Below, piece by piece: positions 1 to 8,852 of a stretch of 64,000 nt of DNA. The stretch spans positions 55,472 to 119,471 of the forward strand of contig JBILGM010000003.1 of NCBI GenBank assembly GCA_044351045.1, read 5' to 3'. This stretch comes from UBA6136 sp044351045 (GTDB lineage: Bacteria; Pseudomonadota; Gammaproteobacteria; Methylococcales; Methylococcaceae). The position numbers were made by a program, and so were the translations under genes. The notes beneath the pieces are model-generated. The model did not search any database. It had not been told where the DNA came from and saw only the letters and a list, made by a program, of their open reading frames with translations. Each line of letters starts with the position of its first letter. The first letter of the stretch is position 1.

Positions 1-424
1 ACCATATGGCACCGACTTGCTGCTGGCGGACATTCCCGCCCATCTGCCGCTGACTCATATTCATAACAAGATCGACCTCAGCGGGCGTGCTGCTGGTCAT
101 CAGATCGCTGAAAAAAATGCCGTAATTTATTTGTCACTAAAAACTGGCGAGGGGATGGAGCTGCTCTTCCAGCACCTCAAATCGTGTGTTGGTTATGCAG
201 AAGCGTCGGAGGGTGTCTTCATGGCGAGAAGACGTCACCTGGATGCGATTGACCGGGCGGTGGTGGCCGTTCACAGGGCGGTAGAAAATTTCAATTCCGG
301 TGTGCTGGAGTTGCTGGCGGAGGAACTCAGGTTAGCTCAAAACGCACTCTCAGAAATAACGGGCGAGTTCAGCTCTGACGACTTATTGGGCCGGATATTT
401 GCGGATTTCTGCATTGGCAAGTGA
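1..424 (+). CDS. mnmE: tRNA modification GTPase MnmE, C-terminal part
   Basis: The gene is cut by the window edge; its reading frame is open from base 2. MnmE works with MnmG to build 5-(carboxymethyl)aminomethyl groups on U34 of tRNAs. Visible are the G4 motif NKID (near base 68), a G5-like segment SLKTGEG, the C-terminal helical domain and the family-defining terminal FCIGK, whose Cys is the conserved C-terminal cysteine. The reading ends in a normal stop. The usual neighbour mnmG is not seen downstream; a decayed group II intron follows instead. Confidence 0.93.
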   Translation, partial: PYGTDLLLADIPAHLPLTHIHNKIDLSGRAAGHQIAEKNAVIYLSLKTGEGMELLFQHLKSCVGYAEASEGVFMARRRHLDAIDRAVVAVHRAVENFNSGVLELLAEELRLAQNALSEITGEFSSDDLLGRIFADFCIGK

Positions 425-832
425 AGGTTAGTATTCCCTCGCTCAGAAGCGCGCACGCGGGAGCATCAAAGTCTACTTGATTCATGTCTTTCTTTACTTT
501 TAGCTATCTCAGATCCATGCATCGTGTGTTCAAAGCAATTAAGGCTGAACATCCAATTTACGTAAATTACGTAGATTTTTACGTACTTTTACGAATTTAC
601 ATAGGCTTGATAGGGACTAGTATGTCTATGCAATGGGAGGCTTTTGTTTATGTTGCTTTTGAAGCTCATCCTCGGACCAAGTTTCTAGTCAGGGATCTAG
701 TGGAGTCCAGTTTTCATTTCGATGGCTCAGGCTTGCCTGCGGTAGGACATAATTACAAGGGGGGCACCGTACCTTCAAACAAGGCAGCCATCACTAAGTT
801 ACCCGGCTTCGGCCGGATTTTTTCATTGTTGC
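425..832. other. Intergenic stretch, no convincing gene
   Basis: About 400 bases between mnmE and the first recognisable reverse-transcriptase sequence. The forward frame is open from 484 but its first 115 or so codons resemble nothing I know; it may be DNA fused to the intron remnant. The only structure seen is the AT-rich ACGTA repeat cluster at 555-596. No intron 5' boundary (GUGYG) could be placed with confidence. Confidence 0.5.
555..596. repeat. AT-rich cluster of TTACG repeats with a 14-bp palindrome
   Basis: AATTTACGTAAATT at 555-568 is a perfect 14-bp palindrome. Further ACG cores follow at 569, 581 and 591, so four TTACG units lie 9 to 12 bases apart, close to one helical turn. The composition is much more AT-rich than the surroundings. 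It could be an operator array or debris of a mobile element; no regulator gene is adjacent. Confidence 0.45.
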
Positions 833-1313
833 ATGGGCAATACCGGCGCAGTCCGGGATGCAAAGTGATGATCCCGAAGCCGGACGGCAGCCAGCGCAAG
901 CTGGGCATCCCGACGGTGACCGATCGACCGATCCTGCAAGCCCTTTTGCAAGTGCTGCAACCCACATCGACCCCACCTTCAGCGAACATAGCCGGAGTTT
1001 TAGAGCGGGCAGACGGGCATACGACGCGGTCAAGGCCGCCCTGGCGTCCGTGCAGTCCGGCAAACGTATTGGGGTGGACGTGGATCTGGAGCAGTTCTTC
1101 GACCGGGTCAACCATGTCATACTGATCGACAGGTCCGGGAAACGCATCGATGACGCCGGAGTGATCCGGCTGGTTCGGGCCTATGTGAACGCCGGGATTA
1201 TGGATGGTGGGGTGGTGGTGGATCGCTATCTGGGCATGCCGCAAGGCGGACCCCTATCTCCGTTGCTGGCCATTGCGTACTTTGACCCGCTGGGAGTGCC
1301 AAGACGGTCCTGA
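833..1313 (+). pseudogene. Group II intron reverse transcriptase/maturase, frameshifted and truncated
   Basis: Residues typical of LtrA-type intron reverse transcriptases are seen in two frames. The first carries MIPKPDGSQRKLGIPTVTDR and ALLQVLQP. After a one-base loss near 964 the second carries DPTFSEHS, FRAGRRAYDAVKAA, VDVDLEQFFDRVNH and PQGGPLSPLL. The sequence stops right after this PQGGPLSPLL motif, so the catalytic YxDD motif, thumb, maturase domain X and any endonuclease domain are missing. Intron RNA domains V/VI follow directly, so an internal deletion removed the rest. The enzyme cannot be functional. Confidence 0.88.
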
Positions 1314-1320
1314 CCTCAAG

Positions 1321-1404
1321 CTCTCGAACCGCCCGGTGCGAACCCGCAGCCGGGTGGTGTGGCAGGAGCGGCTGCGATCATCGCGGCCCCCCTATGCCGA
1401 TTAG
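1321..1404 (+). mobile_element. 3' end of a group II intron (domains V and VI)
   Basis: A domain V-like hairpin has arms ACCGCCCGG (1328-1336) and CCGGGTGGT (1350-1358) with one G-U pair and an internal GCGAACCCGC segment. A second stem follows, GCGGCTGCGA with TCGCGGCCCC (about 1368-1390), matching domain VI, then CTATGCCGAT at the probable 3' splice boundary near 1403. This arrangement directly after intron-encoded reverse transcriptases is familiar in proteobacterial group II introns. The domains look structurally preserved although the ORF is destroyed. Confidence 0.72.
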
Positions 1405-1508
1405 AGGACCTCTGGGCAATCAAAAATATTCAGGGCAGGTGCACTGCTTTTGCCAGTTGAGGCGGGGTATGTTTCACTTATGTCCCGAACCTCAACACAT
1501 CGCTCATC

Positions 1509-1751
1509 ATGAACGGATTTGTCGCCCCAAGTTTTCTGCTCCTTATTGCCGCCGCGTTGCAGGGCTGTAGCCATCGATCTGATACTGTCATTGGCGGTCC
1601 AGATGCCCAAGAGGCAGCCATACGGATGGAGGAATCAAAGCAGGAATACAACGACTGTCTCGCGACACGTCACGCAGGCAGCGCCACCTGTGACAGTCTA
1701 GAAGCGCTCTATAAGAAAGATAAAGCGGAATTCGAGGCTCAGATTCAGTAG
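1509..1751 (+). CDS. Small predicted lipoprotein, 80 aa
   Basis: Unrecognised family. An N-terminal hydrophobic stretch ends in a lipobox (LQGC, Cys at residue 20), predicting export and lipid attachment to a membrane. The mature part is short, hydrophilic and rich in Glu/Lys, with two further cysteines (NDCLATRHAGSATC) that may form a disulfide in the periplasm, and a helical C-terminus. It lies alone between the intron remnant and nadC. No strong ribosome binding site was seen. Confidence 0.62.
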   Translation: MNGFVAPSFLLLIAAALQGCSHRSDTVIGGPDAQEAAIRMEESKQEYNDCLATRHAGSATCDSLEALYKKDKAEFEAQIQ

Positions 1752-1833
1752 CCAGTCCATTAAGATGCTTGGGCAAACTATCACTCTCCAAGTTGAGAGC
1801 TAAGGCTTCACGTCGAGCCCGTCTTGCATCGCC

Positions 1834-2679
1834 ATGCCCCCCAATGAAATGGAACTCCCTGATCCCGCAGAAATTGATCGGTTTTTAGCGGAAGATATCG
1901 GAGCAGGCGACCTTACGGCGGCCATTCTGCCGGAGGCCGCATGTGCTTCTGCAAACGTAGTAACCCGCGAGAACACGGTTGTTTGCGGTCAGGCTTGGTT
2001 CGAGGCCGTTTTCGGTCGGCTGGATTCCCCTGTCAAGATTGTCTGGCATTGTGTGGAAGGGACCGAAGTCCAGGCGGGGTCACTTTTATGCCGGCTCGAG
2101 GGGCCCGCCCGGTCGCTGATGACGGGTGAGAGAACGGCGCTCAACCTGCTCCAGACGCTGTCGGCGACGGCCACTCTGGCACGGGAATATGCAAAGGCTG
2201 TGGAAGGCACTGGGGTGAGAATCCTGGATACTCGCAAAACGATACCCGGCCTGCGTCTGGCTCAGAAATATGCTGTTCGCTGCGGTGGTTGTCATAACCA
2301 TCGAATAGGACTTTATGATGGCATTCTGATCAAGGAAAACCATATTCTGTCGGCAGGCTCCATCACTCAGGCCATTCGCAGCGCGGTACGGCTGCAGGCC
2401 GGGGTCATGATCGAAGTGGAAGTTGAAACGCTGGATGAGCTGAATGAGGCGCTCACGGCCGGAGCAAAACGCATCCTGCTGGATGAATTTTCGCTGACCA
2501 TGATGCGCGAGGCGGTGGCTATGGCGGCGTACCGGGCAGAGCTGGAGGTCTCCGGTAGCGTGACGCTGGAGGCTATTCGGGAAATAGCGGAAACGGGCGT
2601 GAATTACATTTCTGTGGGCGCCTTGACCAAAAACATCCGGGCTATCGATCTCTCCATGCGGGTGACGCTCGGCGTCTGA
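1834..2679 (+). CDS. nadC: Nicotinate-nucleotide pyrophosphorylase (carboxylating)
   Basis: Quinolinate phosphoribosyltransferase converts quinolinate and PRPP to nicotinate mononucleotide, the entry step of de novo NAD synthesis, in the cytoplasm. The 281-residue length is normal. Visible are the N-terminal EDIGAGDLT, the substrate-binding DTRKTIPGLR and KYAVRCGGCHNHR segments (basic pocket), the KENH motif, acidic VEVE and the terminal ISVGALTKN phosphate-binding turn. Translation could also begin at the Met at 1849. It is monocistronic and convergent with rpiA. Synthesis genes nadA and nadB are not in the window. Confidence 0.96.
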   Translation: MPPNEMELPDPAEIDRFLAEDIGAGDLTAAILPEAACASANVVTRENTVVCGQAWFEAVFGRLDSPVKIVWHCVEGTEVQAGSLLCRLEGPARSLMTGERTALNLLQTLSATATLAREYAKAVEGTGVRILDTRKTIPGLRLAQKYAVRCGGCHNHRIGLYDGILIKENHILSAGSITQAIRSAVRLQAGVMIEVEVETLDELNEALTAGAKRILLDEFSLTMMREAVAMAAYRAELEVSGSVTLEAIREIAETGVNYISVGALTKNIRAIDLSMRVTLGV

Positions 2680-2712
2680 TAGAACAGCCGAGCTGTCGAC
2701 TACCGTCCTGAT

Positions 2713-3369
2713 TCAGCCGATGCGACGAACGCCATCAGCACCGCCTACAAGGACAACGTCGGCGGGACGCATGGCAAAGATACCCACCGTGATGACGCCG
2801 GGAATGTTGTTGATGACCTGTTCCATTTCCAACGGGTTCAGGATGGAGAGGTTCCACACATCGAGAATCTGACCGCCGTTGTCCGTCACACAGTTCTCGC
2901 GCCACACTGGCTGTCCGCCTAACTTGACCATTTCACGGGCGACAAAACTGCGCGCCATGGGAATGACCTCGACCGGCAGAGGAAACTTGCCGAGAATATC
3001 CACACACTTGCTGTCATCCGCTATACAGATGAACTTGCGGCTGGCGCCAGCAATGATTTTTTCTCGGGTCAAGGCGGCGCCACCACCCTTGATCAATTGC
3101 TTGTTAGGGTTAATTTCATCGGCCCCGTCGACATAAACGTCCAGTGTGCCGACGTCGTTCAGTTCCAGTACGGGGATGCCCAGCTTCTTGAGTTGTTCGG
3201 TACTGGCATTGGAGCTCGACACCGTGCCTTCGATGTCCTTCTTGATATCGGCCAGACAGTCGATAAACAATCGGGTGGTCGATCCGGTGCCAATGCCAAG
3301 AATCGAGTAACCTTTTACGTACTCCAGCGCCGCTTCGGCAACTTTCTGCTTCAGTTGATCTTGCGTCAT
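2713..3369 (-). CDS. rpiA: Ribose-5-phosphate isomerase A
   Basis: Interconverts ribose 5-phosphate and ribulose 5-phosphate in the pentose phosphate and, in autotrophs, Calvin cycles. At 218 residues it is full length. Signatures are GIGTGSTT (phosphate loop), SSNAST, the catalytic-site DGADEI and LIKGGGAALTREKI, and a C-terminal GGADGV. A good Shine-Dalgarno (AAGGAAAA) stands before the ATG. It is divergent from ilvA across 116 bases that must hold both promoters. Confidence 0.96.
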   Translation of the reverse strand: MTQDQLKQKVAEAALEYVKGYSILGIGTGSTTRLFIDCLADIKKDIEGTVSSSNASTEQLKKLGIPVLELNDVGTLDVYVDGADEINPNKQLIKGGGAALTREKIIAGASRKFICIADDSKCVDILGKFPLPVEVIPMARSFVAREMVKLGGQPVWRENCVTDNGGQILDVWNLSILNPLEMEQVINNIPGVITVGIFAMRPADVVLVGGADGVRRIG

Positions 3370-3485
3370 TTTAGTTTTCCTTATCTGCAGTCATGGAACA
3401 AACTGGTCGATAATAACGTGAGCGTGTCTCTCCCGCCATGTCCTTATTGATTTGGTCGCTATCGATTTGAACCACAAATAAATCC

Positions 3486-5002
3486 ATGATTCTGACCAAA
3501 TATGTTGAGCGCGTTTTGCGCGCCCGCGTCTATGACGTGGCGATCGAAAGCCCCCTGGATTATGCGGCAGGGCTCAGTCGCCGGCTGGATAACGCGATTT
3601 ACATCAAGCGCGAGGATCTGCAGCCGGTATTCTCGTTCAAGCTACGTGGAGCCTATAACAAAATCGCCGGTCTCGGTGAAACCGACCGACAGGCGGGTGT
3701 GATTGCGGCCTCTGCGGGTAACCATGCTCAAGGCGTCGCCCTGGCGGCTAAAAAGTTGGGTATTCGGGCGCTGATCGTGATGCCACGAACCACGCCTGCC
3801 ATCAAGGTCAATGCCGTGAAGGCACTGGGGGCTGAGACCATTCTGCATGGGGATGCCTATGACGAGGCTTACGAATAGCCATTGCCCTGTCAACCGAGCA
3901 GCAGATGGCGTTTATTCACCCCTATGATGACCCGGAGGTCATTGCCGGACAGGGCACCATCGGCATGGAGATACTTCGGCAGCGGCATGACCCGATTCAT
4001 GCCATCTTTATCCCGGTGGGGGGCGGTGGACTGATTGCCGGAATTGCTGCCTACGTCAAATTTGTCCGGCCCGACATCAGGATCATCGGGGTCGAACCCG
4101 ATGATGCCGACTGCCTCAATCGGGCCATGAAAGCGAGTCGCCGGGTCATTCTCCGTCAGGTGGGCTTATTCGCGGACGGCGTAGCTGTCAAACAGATTGG
4201 CAAGGAGACCTTCCACATTGCCCATCAGTTTGTGGATGAAGTGCTGACTGTCAGCACGGATGAAATTTGCGCCGCCATCAAGGATATTTTCGACGATACC
4301 CGCTCGGTTGCCGAGCCGGCGGGTGCCCTGGGGGTTGCGGGGGCGAAAAAATACGTCGAAAAAACCAGCATGACCAACCAGTGTTTGATCGCCATTGAGA
4401 GCGGGGCAAACATCAATTTCGACCGATTACGTCATGTGGCGGAGCGTGCCCAAGTCGGCGAGATGCGGGAGCGGCTGATGGGTGTCACCATTCCCGAACG
4501 CCCTGGCAGCTTTCTGGACTTCTGTCGAGCCATTGGTCGGCGTGGCATCACCGAATTCAACTATCGTTATTTCGATGAGGGCGCCGCGAAAATCTTTGTT
4601 GGCATCCAGACTGATGTGAGGGACGCCGGAGCCCTGATCGATGACCTTGGTGCCCAGGGCTACGGGGTCACCGATATGTCCGGTAATGAGCTGGCCCTGG
4701 AACACATTCGCTATATGGTTGGGGGCCACGCGCCGAAGCTGCTGGACGAGGTCGTGTATCGGTTCGAATTTCCCGAGCGGCCCGGTGCCCTGCTTGATTT
4801 TCTGTCCCGGCTGAGTGGTCGCTGGAACATCAGCCTGTTCCATTACCGCAATCATGGTGCGGCGTACGGTCGCGTATTGATGGGGATTCAAGTGCCCAAA
4901 TCGGAGCGGAAAAGCTTTCGTGTGTTTCTCGACGAGATCGGGTTCGCCTACCACGACGAAACCCAGAACCCCGCTTACCGCCTGTTTGCCGGGGGTCAGT
5001 AA
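3486..5002 (+). pseudogene. ilvA: Threonine deaminase (biosynthetic), broken by one frameshift
   Basis: IlvA makes 2-oxobutyrate from threonine, the first step of isoleucine synthesis, using PLP. The N-terminal 130 codons carry SFKLRGAYN with the PLP lysine and SAGNHAQG, then hit a TAG at 3876. The remainder continues in another frame from about 3879 (AIALSTEQQMAFIHPY) with the VGGGGL phosphate-binding loop and two C-terminal ACT-like regulatory domains. One missing base near 3876-3879 explains the break; the joined protein of about 503 residues matches IlvA. Everything else is intact, so it is either a very recent mutation or a sequencing error. Confidence 0.9.
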
Positions 5003-5018
5003 GGTTTTACGAAGACTT

Positions 5019-5336
5019 CTAATTGGCCAGCTTCAGGGTGGCAACGCCGGCGATGATCAGCAAAACCCCCAGGTAGCGGCTTAGGCTGGAGGGGTCGCCA
5101 AAAAACCAGATGCCCACCAGGAAAGTCCCTGCGGCCCCGATGCCGGTCCACACGGCATAGGCCGTACCGATAGTGATATCCCGCTGCGCCAGCCAGAGCA
5201 GGCTGCCACTGCAGGCCATGCAGCCCATAGCAATTGCAATACCCAAAAGACGGTGACTGGAGGCTTGCGCCAGCTTTAGGCCGACCGGCCAGCCGATTTC
5301 GAACAGGCCGGCACCCAGGAGATACAGCCAGCTCAT
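5019..5336 (-). CDS. sugE: SMR-family transporter, Gdx/SugE type
   Basis: A 105-residue protein of four membrane helices. SMR antiporters of the Gdx (SugE) branch export guanidinium ions in exchange for protons. Seen are the helix 1 glutamate in LFEIGWPVGLKLA, which binds substrate and protons, and the Gdx-like helix 3 segment TAYAVWTGIGAAGT. The start MSWLYLLGAG matches the family and gives a 4-base ATGA overlap with the EVE-domain gene upstream. No guanidine riboswitch was seen before the pair. The Gdx rather than Qac assignment rests on these motifs. Confidence 0.87.
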   Translation of the reverse strand: MSWLYLLGAGLFEIGWPVGLKLAQASSHRLLGIAIAMGCMACSGSLLWLAQRDITIGTAYAVWTGIGAAGTFLVGIWFFGDPSSLSRYLGVLLIIAGVATLKLAN

Positions 5337-5791
5337 TCCAACTCCAGAATGAACTGCCATTGGTTTTCGGTGACCGGCATGACTGACAGCCGGTTGCCGC
5401 GTCGAACAAGTGCCAGGCCCTCCAACTCCGGTTTGTCCTTTAATTCCGCGAGCGTGATGGTTCGACTTAGCTTGCGGACGAATCCCACATCGACCATAAC
5501 CCAGGTTGGTTTGTCAGGCTGACTCTTCGGGTCATGGTGTTTGTGCCGGGGGTCAATCGCCGTAGGGTCTGGGTAAGCTTCACTTTTTACCTGGGCAACG
5601 CCGACGATCCCCGGTACGTCACAATTGGAGTGGTAGAAGAAAATGGAATCCCCCACCTTCATGTCATCTCGCATCATGTTGCGCGCCTGGTAGTTTCTGA
5701 CGCCGTCCCAAGGTTCCATTTGATCAGGGCGCTGAGCCAGGTCATCAATGCTGAACTCGCTGGGTTCAGATTTCATCAGCCAATATCGCAT
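5333..5791 (-). CDS. EVE-domain protein
   Basis: 152 residues, a single EVE domain of the PUA superfamily, which binds modified bases in DNA or RNA. Features are the opening YWLMKSEPSEFSIDDL, the WDGVRNYQARN motif, GDSIFFYHSNC (cage residues) and a C-terminal RRGNRLSVMPVT. The exact role in bacteria is unsettled; stand-alone EVE proteins have been linked to base-modification sensing. It is the first gene of a two-gene unit with sugE, the stop overlapping the next start. Confidence 0.9.
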   Translation of the reverse strand: MRYWLMKSEPSEFSIDDLAQRPDQMEPWDGVRNYQARNMMRDDMKVGDSIFFYHSNCDVPGIVGVAQVKSEAYPDPTAIDPRHKHHDPKSQPDKPTWVMVDVGFVRKLSRTITLAELKDKPELEGLALVRRGNRLSVMPVTENQWQFILELE

Positions 5792-5984
5792 GTCTATTCC
5801 GTGGGTACCTGCTATGTTTAGCGGCCTTGTTTTATGGGCCGCAGGTGTATTTTGCCATCCTCTTCAGAGCAAATGGACAAGCCGAACTAATAAAAGGCCG
5901 CATTTTGCCTTTGCAAGTCTAATCAGGGTCCATCGGTACTATACTGTTGTCCATGTATCCCGGTTACATCCCGATCACCAATCC

Positions 5985-6383
5985 ATGAGCCGACACCGGT
6001 CCCTTTTTCTTTGTCCGCTGCTGATTCTGATTCAACTACTCTCGCCATGGGTGCATGCCCATACCGGTTGCGATACGGGGGAACCTTTGTATATTCCCGG
6101 TTTGGAACGGTTGCGCGGCCCTGAAGCTATTTCCATGCCTCAGACCGATCTTTCTGCCGCCGACACCCTGGTGGGGATTCAGGCTGGTATCCAGCAATCC
6201 GGGTTCCGTCTGGGCAAGCTGATGGATTCCTATGCAGAAGCGCTCCTGAATTGGCCCCTGCTTGCTGAGCCCCCGCCTCTCGTCTTGAGAATTCGTGAAA
6301 ATACAGCGGGCAATGCATTGCCCAGGCAGAATCCACACCCGGGCTCCCCTCCTCGCGCCTCGCCTACGGACATCCATCTCTGA
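5985..6383 (+). CDS. Predicted secreted protein leading an RND efflux operon
   Basis: 132 residues. The N-terminus is a classical signal peptide (basic MSRHR, hydrophobic core, probable cleavage after VHA), followed by HTGCDTG and a Pro-rich tail. No family recognised. Position 104 bases before the TolC-like gene and in the same direction suggests it belongs to the metal-type efflux operon, perhaps as a periplasmic accessory, but function is inference only. The C-terminal 40 residues are low-complexity, so the gene model is moderate. Confidence 0.5.
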   Translation: MSRHRSLFLCPLLILIQLLSPWVHAHTGCDTGEPLYIPGLERLRGPEAISMPQTDLSAADTLVGIQAGIQQSGFRLGKLMDSYAEALLNWPLLAEPPPLVLRIRENTAGNALPRQNPHPGSPPRASPTDIHL

Positions 6384-6486
6384 TGTTTTCGGGGGCTTTG
6401 CCCCACGCTTTCCAGGAAGAGGTACTTTCCGTGCAATTCCTGTATTCAATAATGGTTGATCAGGGTCATGGGGCTTTCATGACAGC

Positions 6487-7752
6487 ATGGGTTTGTTGAT
6501 GAAAAGTCTAATTGGTATCACATTCGTTATCGGCCTTGTGGTCGCGATCAGCGGCGAAGCCGAGGAATTGCTGGTTGAGCACCTCGACGAGCTGGTGATC
6601 GACGATCGTCTCACGCTCAGCCAAGTGGTTGACACCACATTTGAGCGCTATCCCCAAAACGCCCTCATTTCCGCCTTTCAGGAAGAGTCCAAGGCGCTGG
6701 AGCAGCGCAGTTCCAGCTGGATAGCCGGGTACCCCATGATCTATCTGCAATATATCGATGATGCCTTGCTGGGTCGTGATGATGGCATCACCAATGTCCA
6801 GTCGGGCTACCAAGTGCCCTTATGGATGTGGGGACAGAAAGAAGCCAGCCAGAAAATCACCGAAGAATCCAAGCAGGCCGCCGAACACTACATCCACGCA
6901 CTCAAGCATGAAGTGGCCGGACTGGTTCGCGATAGCCTGTGGACGCTCCGCCTCATGGAAAATCGCCGGGAATTGTCCCGCCAGATCTACGAGGTCGCGG
7001 AAAAGCTGACCGCCGTGGTACGGCGGCGCGTCGAACTGGGGGATCTCGCCCGCGCCGACGAACTGCTAGCCGAAAGTGACCAACTCGAAAAGAAAACCGC
7101 CTGGGTTCAGGCCGAAGCGGAAGTCATGCATGCGCGCAAAGCCTATCAGAACCTGACCCGCATGAATCGTGCGCCCAAACGACTAGAAGAAATGCTCAGC
7201 AACCTAAAAGGACTCGACGAACGTCATCCCTCACTGGCCGCCTCCGGCGCCTCGGTAGAACGAGCCCAAGCCGAGGTCGAATTTACACGCCTATCCAAAC
7301 AAGGCAACCAGCCAACGATCCTGGTAGGGACCGACAGCACCCAGATTGAACGCCAAGGCCGCTTCGGGACCGGCACCAATATCGTGCTCCAGATCCCCAT
7401 CGGCGGAGATGACTGGCACGCCCCGCAGGTAGCCCAAGCCAATCTCACGCTCAACGAAAAAATCGTACAGCGTGAAACCTTGCGAAGACAACTCGAAAAA
7501 GCGCTGCATGAGGCACAACACAATCTAGCAGTAGACCGCGCCGCACTAGAGATAGCCGAACGGCGCAAAGCCATCGCCGAAACCCAGATCAGCATGAGCC
7601 GCATCGCCTTCGAGGCCGGCGAGATCGCCTTGATCGACTATTTGAAGATCCAGGCCGGCGCCCAATCAGCCATTCGGGACGCCGCCGAGCGCGCCATCCT
7701 CGTGCAGAAAGACACCTCGGTCTACAACCAGGTGGTGGGGGTCATGCCATGA
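6487..7752 (+). CDS. TolC-family outer membrane efflux protein
   Basis: 421 residues with an N-terminal signal sequence (second Met at 6499 is an equally good start) and two repeated long alpha-helical halves typical of the outer membrane efflux protein family (CzcC/CusC/TolC). Coiled-coil helices rich in Ala/Glu/Arg dominate residues 60-180 and 240-400. It forms the outer membrane channel for the RND pump encoded two genes downstream. The stop overlaps the adaptor start by four bases. No lipobox is seen, unlike CusC. Confidence 0.9.
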   Translation: MGLLMKSLIGITFVIGLVVAISGEAEELLVEHLDELVIDDRLTLSQVVDTTFERYPQNALISAFQEESKALEQRSSSWIAGYPMIYLQYIDDALLGRDDGITNVQSGYQVPLWMWGQKEASQKITEESKQAAEHYIHALKHEVAGLVRDSLWTLRLMENRRELSRQIYEVAEKLTAVVRRRVELGDLARADELLAESDQLEKKTAWVQAEAEVMHARKAYQNLTRMNRAPKRLEEMLSNLKGLDERHPSLAASGASVERAQAEVEFTRLSKQGNQPTILVGTDSTQIERQGRFGTGTNIVLQIPIGGDDWHAPQVAQANLTLNEKIVQRETLRRQLEKALHEAQHNLAVDRAALEIAERRKAIAETQISMSRIAFEAGEIALIDYLKIQAGAQSAIRDAAERAILVQKDTSVYNQVVGVMP

Positions 7753-8852
7753 GGAGAGTCTGGCTGTTGGGCTTGTGTCTGATCATCAACGGACAGGCCA
7801 CCGCTGGGAGCGACTTGATCAAACTGGATGCAGAGCAACGCAGCCATCTTGACGTGCGCACCGCGACCCCTGAGCCTGTCGCGGGTATCCCACTGGCGCA
7901 GGCTCCGGGTCGCGTGGTCTTGCCGCCGGCCAAGGAGTTCGCTGTGACGGCCGTGCAGTCTGGAGTGATCACTCATGTGAATGTCCCGCTGGGCGTGAAG
8001 GTTGCCAAGGGGCAGGTGTTGGCGGAAATCGACAGCGTGGCACTGGTTGATCTCCAGCGTTCACTTGTCGATGCCTCTGCCGTTTATGGTGTGGCGGCCT
8101 CCAGATTGAATAGGGACGAGATACTGCTGCGTGAAGGGGTGATTTCCAAAATGCGGTGGCAAGAGACCCAGAGTGATTTTGAGCGAGCTCAAGCGACTCT
8201 GCGGGCTGCCGAGCAGACCTTGCTGGCGTCCGGTATCGCTCAGACCGATATTGACCGGATCAAGACCAGCACCACCCAGATCAACGGAGTTTATAAAGTC
8301 GTTGCTCCGGAAGATGGCATGGTGCTGGATCGAATGGCAATGGTTGGGCAGCGGGTGGATGCCTTTTCTCCACTCTTTCGCATTGGCAAGCTGGATGTCC
8401 TATGGCTGGAAGTCGATATGCCACAGGAGCGGCTCAAGGAAGCTCGTATCGGTGATCGCGTGACGGTCGAGAACCAGAAGGTCCGGGCAAGAATCATCGA
8501 AATCAGTCAGAGCGTCGATCCGCAGAGTCAGAGCACGGTGGTGCGGGCCTTAGTGGAGTCAGGTGCCGAGCGATTGCGACCCGGCATGCACGTCAATGTG
8601 CAAACCATGCATCGGAGCACAGACCGTATTTTCAAGGTGCCGGTCGCGGCGGTATTCAGTCATGAGGGCCGCAACTACGTCTTTCTAAAAAGGCTGGCGG
8701 GTTATGAGGCCGTGGAAGTGGCGGTGGCTGGTCAGGAAGCCTACAGCATGGTGCTGCATGAGGGCTTGCAGGGAGGTGAAGCCGTCGTGGTTCAGGGCGT
8801 TGCCGGTCTGAAGGCGGCTTGGCTGGGCGGTAGGGGAAGTCGCAGCGACTGA
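7749..8852 (+). CDS. RND efflux periplasmic adaptor (membrane fusion protein)
   Basis: 367 residues with a signal peptide (cleavage around QATA). The barrel-sandwich half-motifs appear as VQSGVITHVNVPLGVKVAKGQVLAEID and its partner VVAPEDGMVLDRMAMVGQRVD, each flanking a short helical hairpin, then a beta-barrel domain with LEVDMPQERL. It bridges the inner membrane pump to the outer membrane channel. It lacks the Met/His-rich N-terminal site of CusB, which argues against a dedicated copper system. Tight operon: overlaps both neighbours. Confidence 0.9.
   Translation: MRRVWLLGLCLIINGQATAGSDLIKLDAEQRSHLDVRTATPEPVAGIPLAQAPGRVVLPPAKEFAVTAVQSGVITHVNVPLGVKVAKGQVLAEIDSVALVDLQRSLVDASAVYGVAASRLNRDEILLREGVISKMRWQETQSDFERAQATLRAAEQTLLASGIAQTDIDRIKTSTTQINGVYKVVAPEDGMVLDRMAMVGQRVDAFSPLFRIGKLDVLWLEVDMPQERLKEARIGDRVTVENQKVRARIIEISQSVDPQSQSTVVRALVESGAERLRPGMHVNVQTMHRSTDRIFKVPVAAVFSHEGRNYVFLKRLAGYEAVEVAVAGQEAYSMVLHEGLQGGEAVVVQGVAGLKAAWLGGRGSRSD

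Noticed and set aside
558..596. CRISPR-like short repeats
   Set aside because: Units are only 5-7 bases and spacers 3-6 bases, far from CRISPR architecture.
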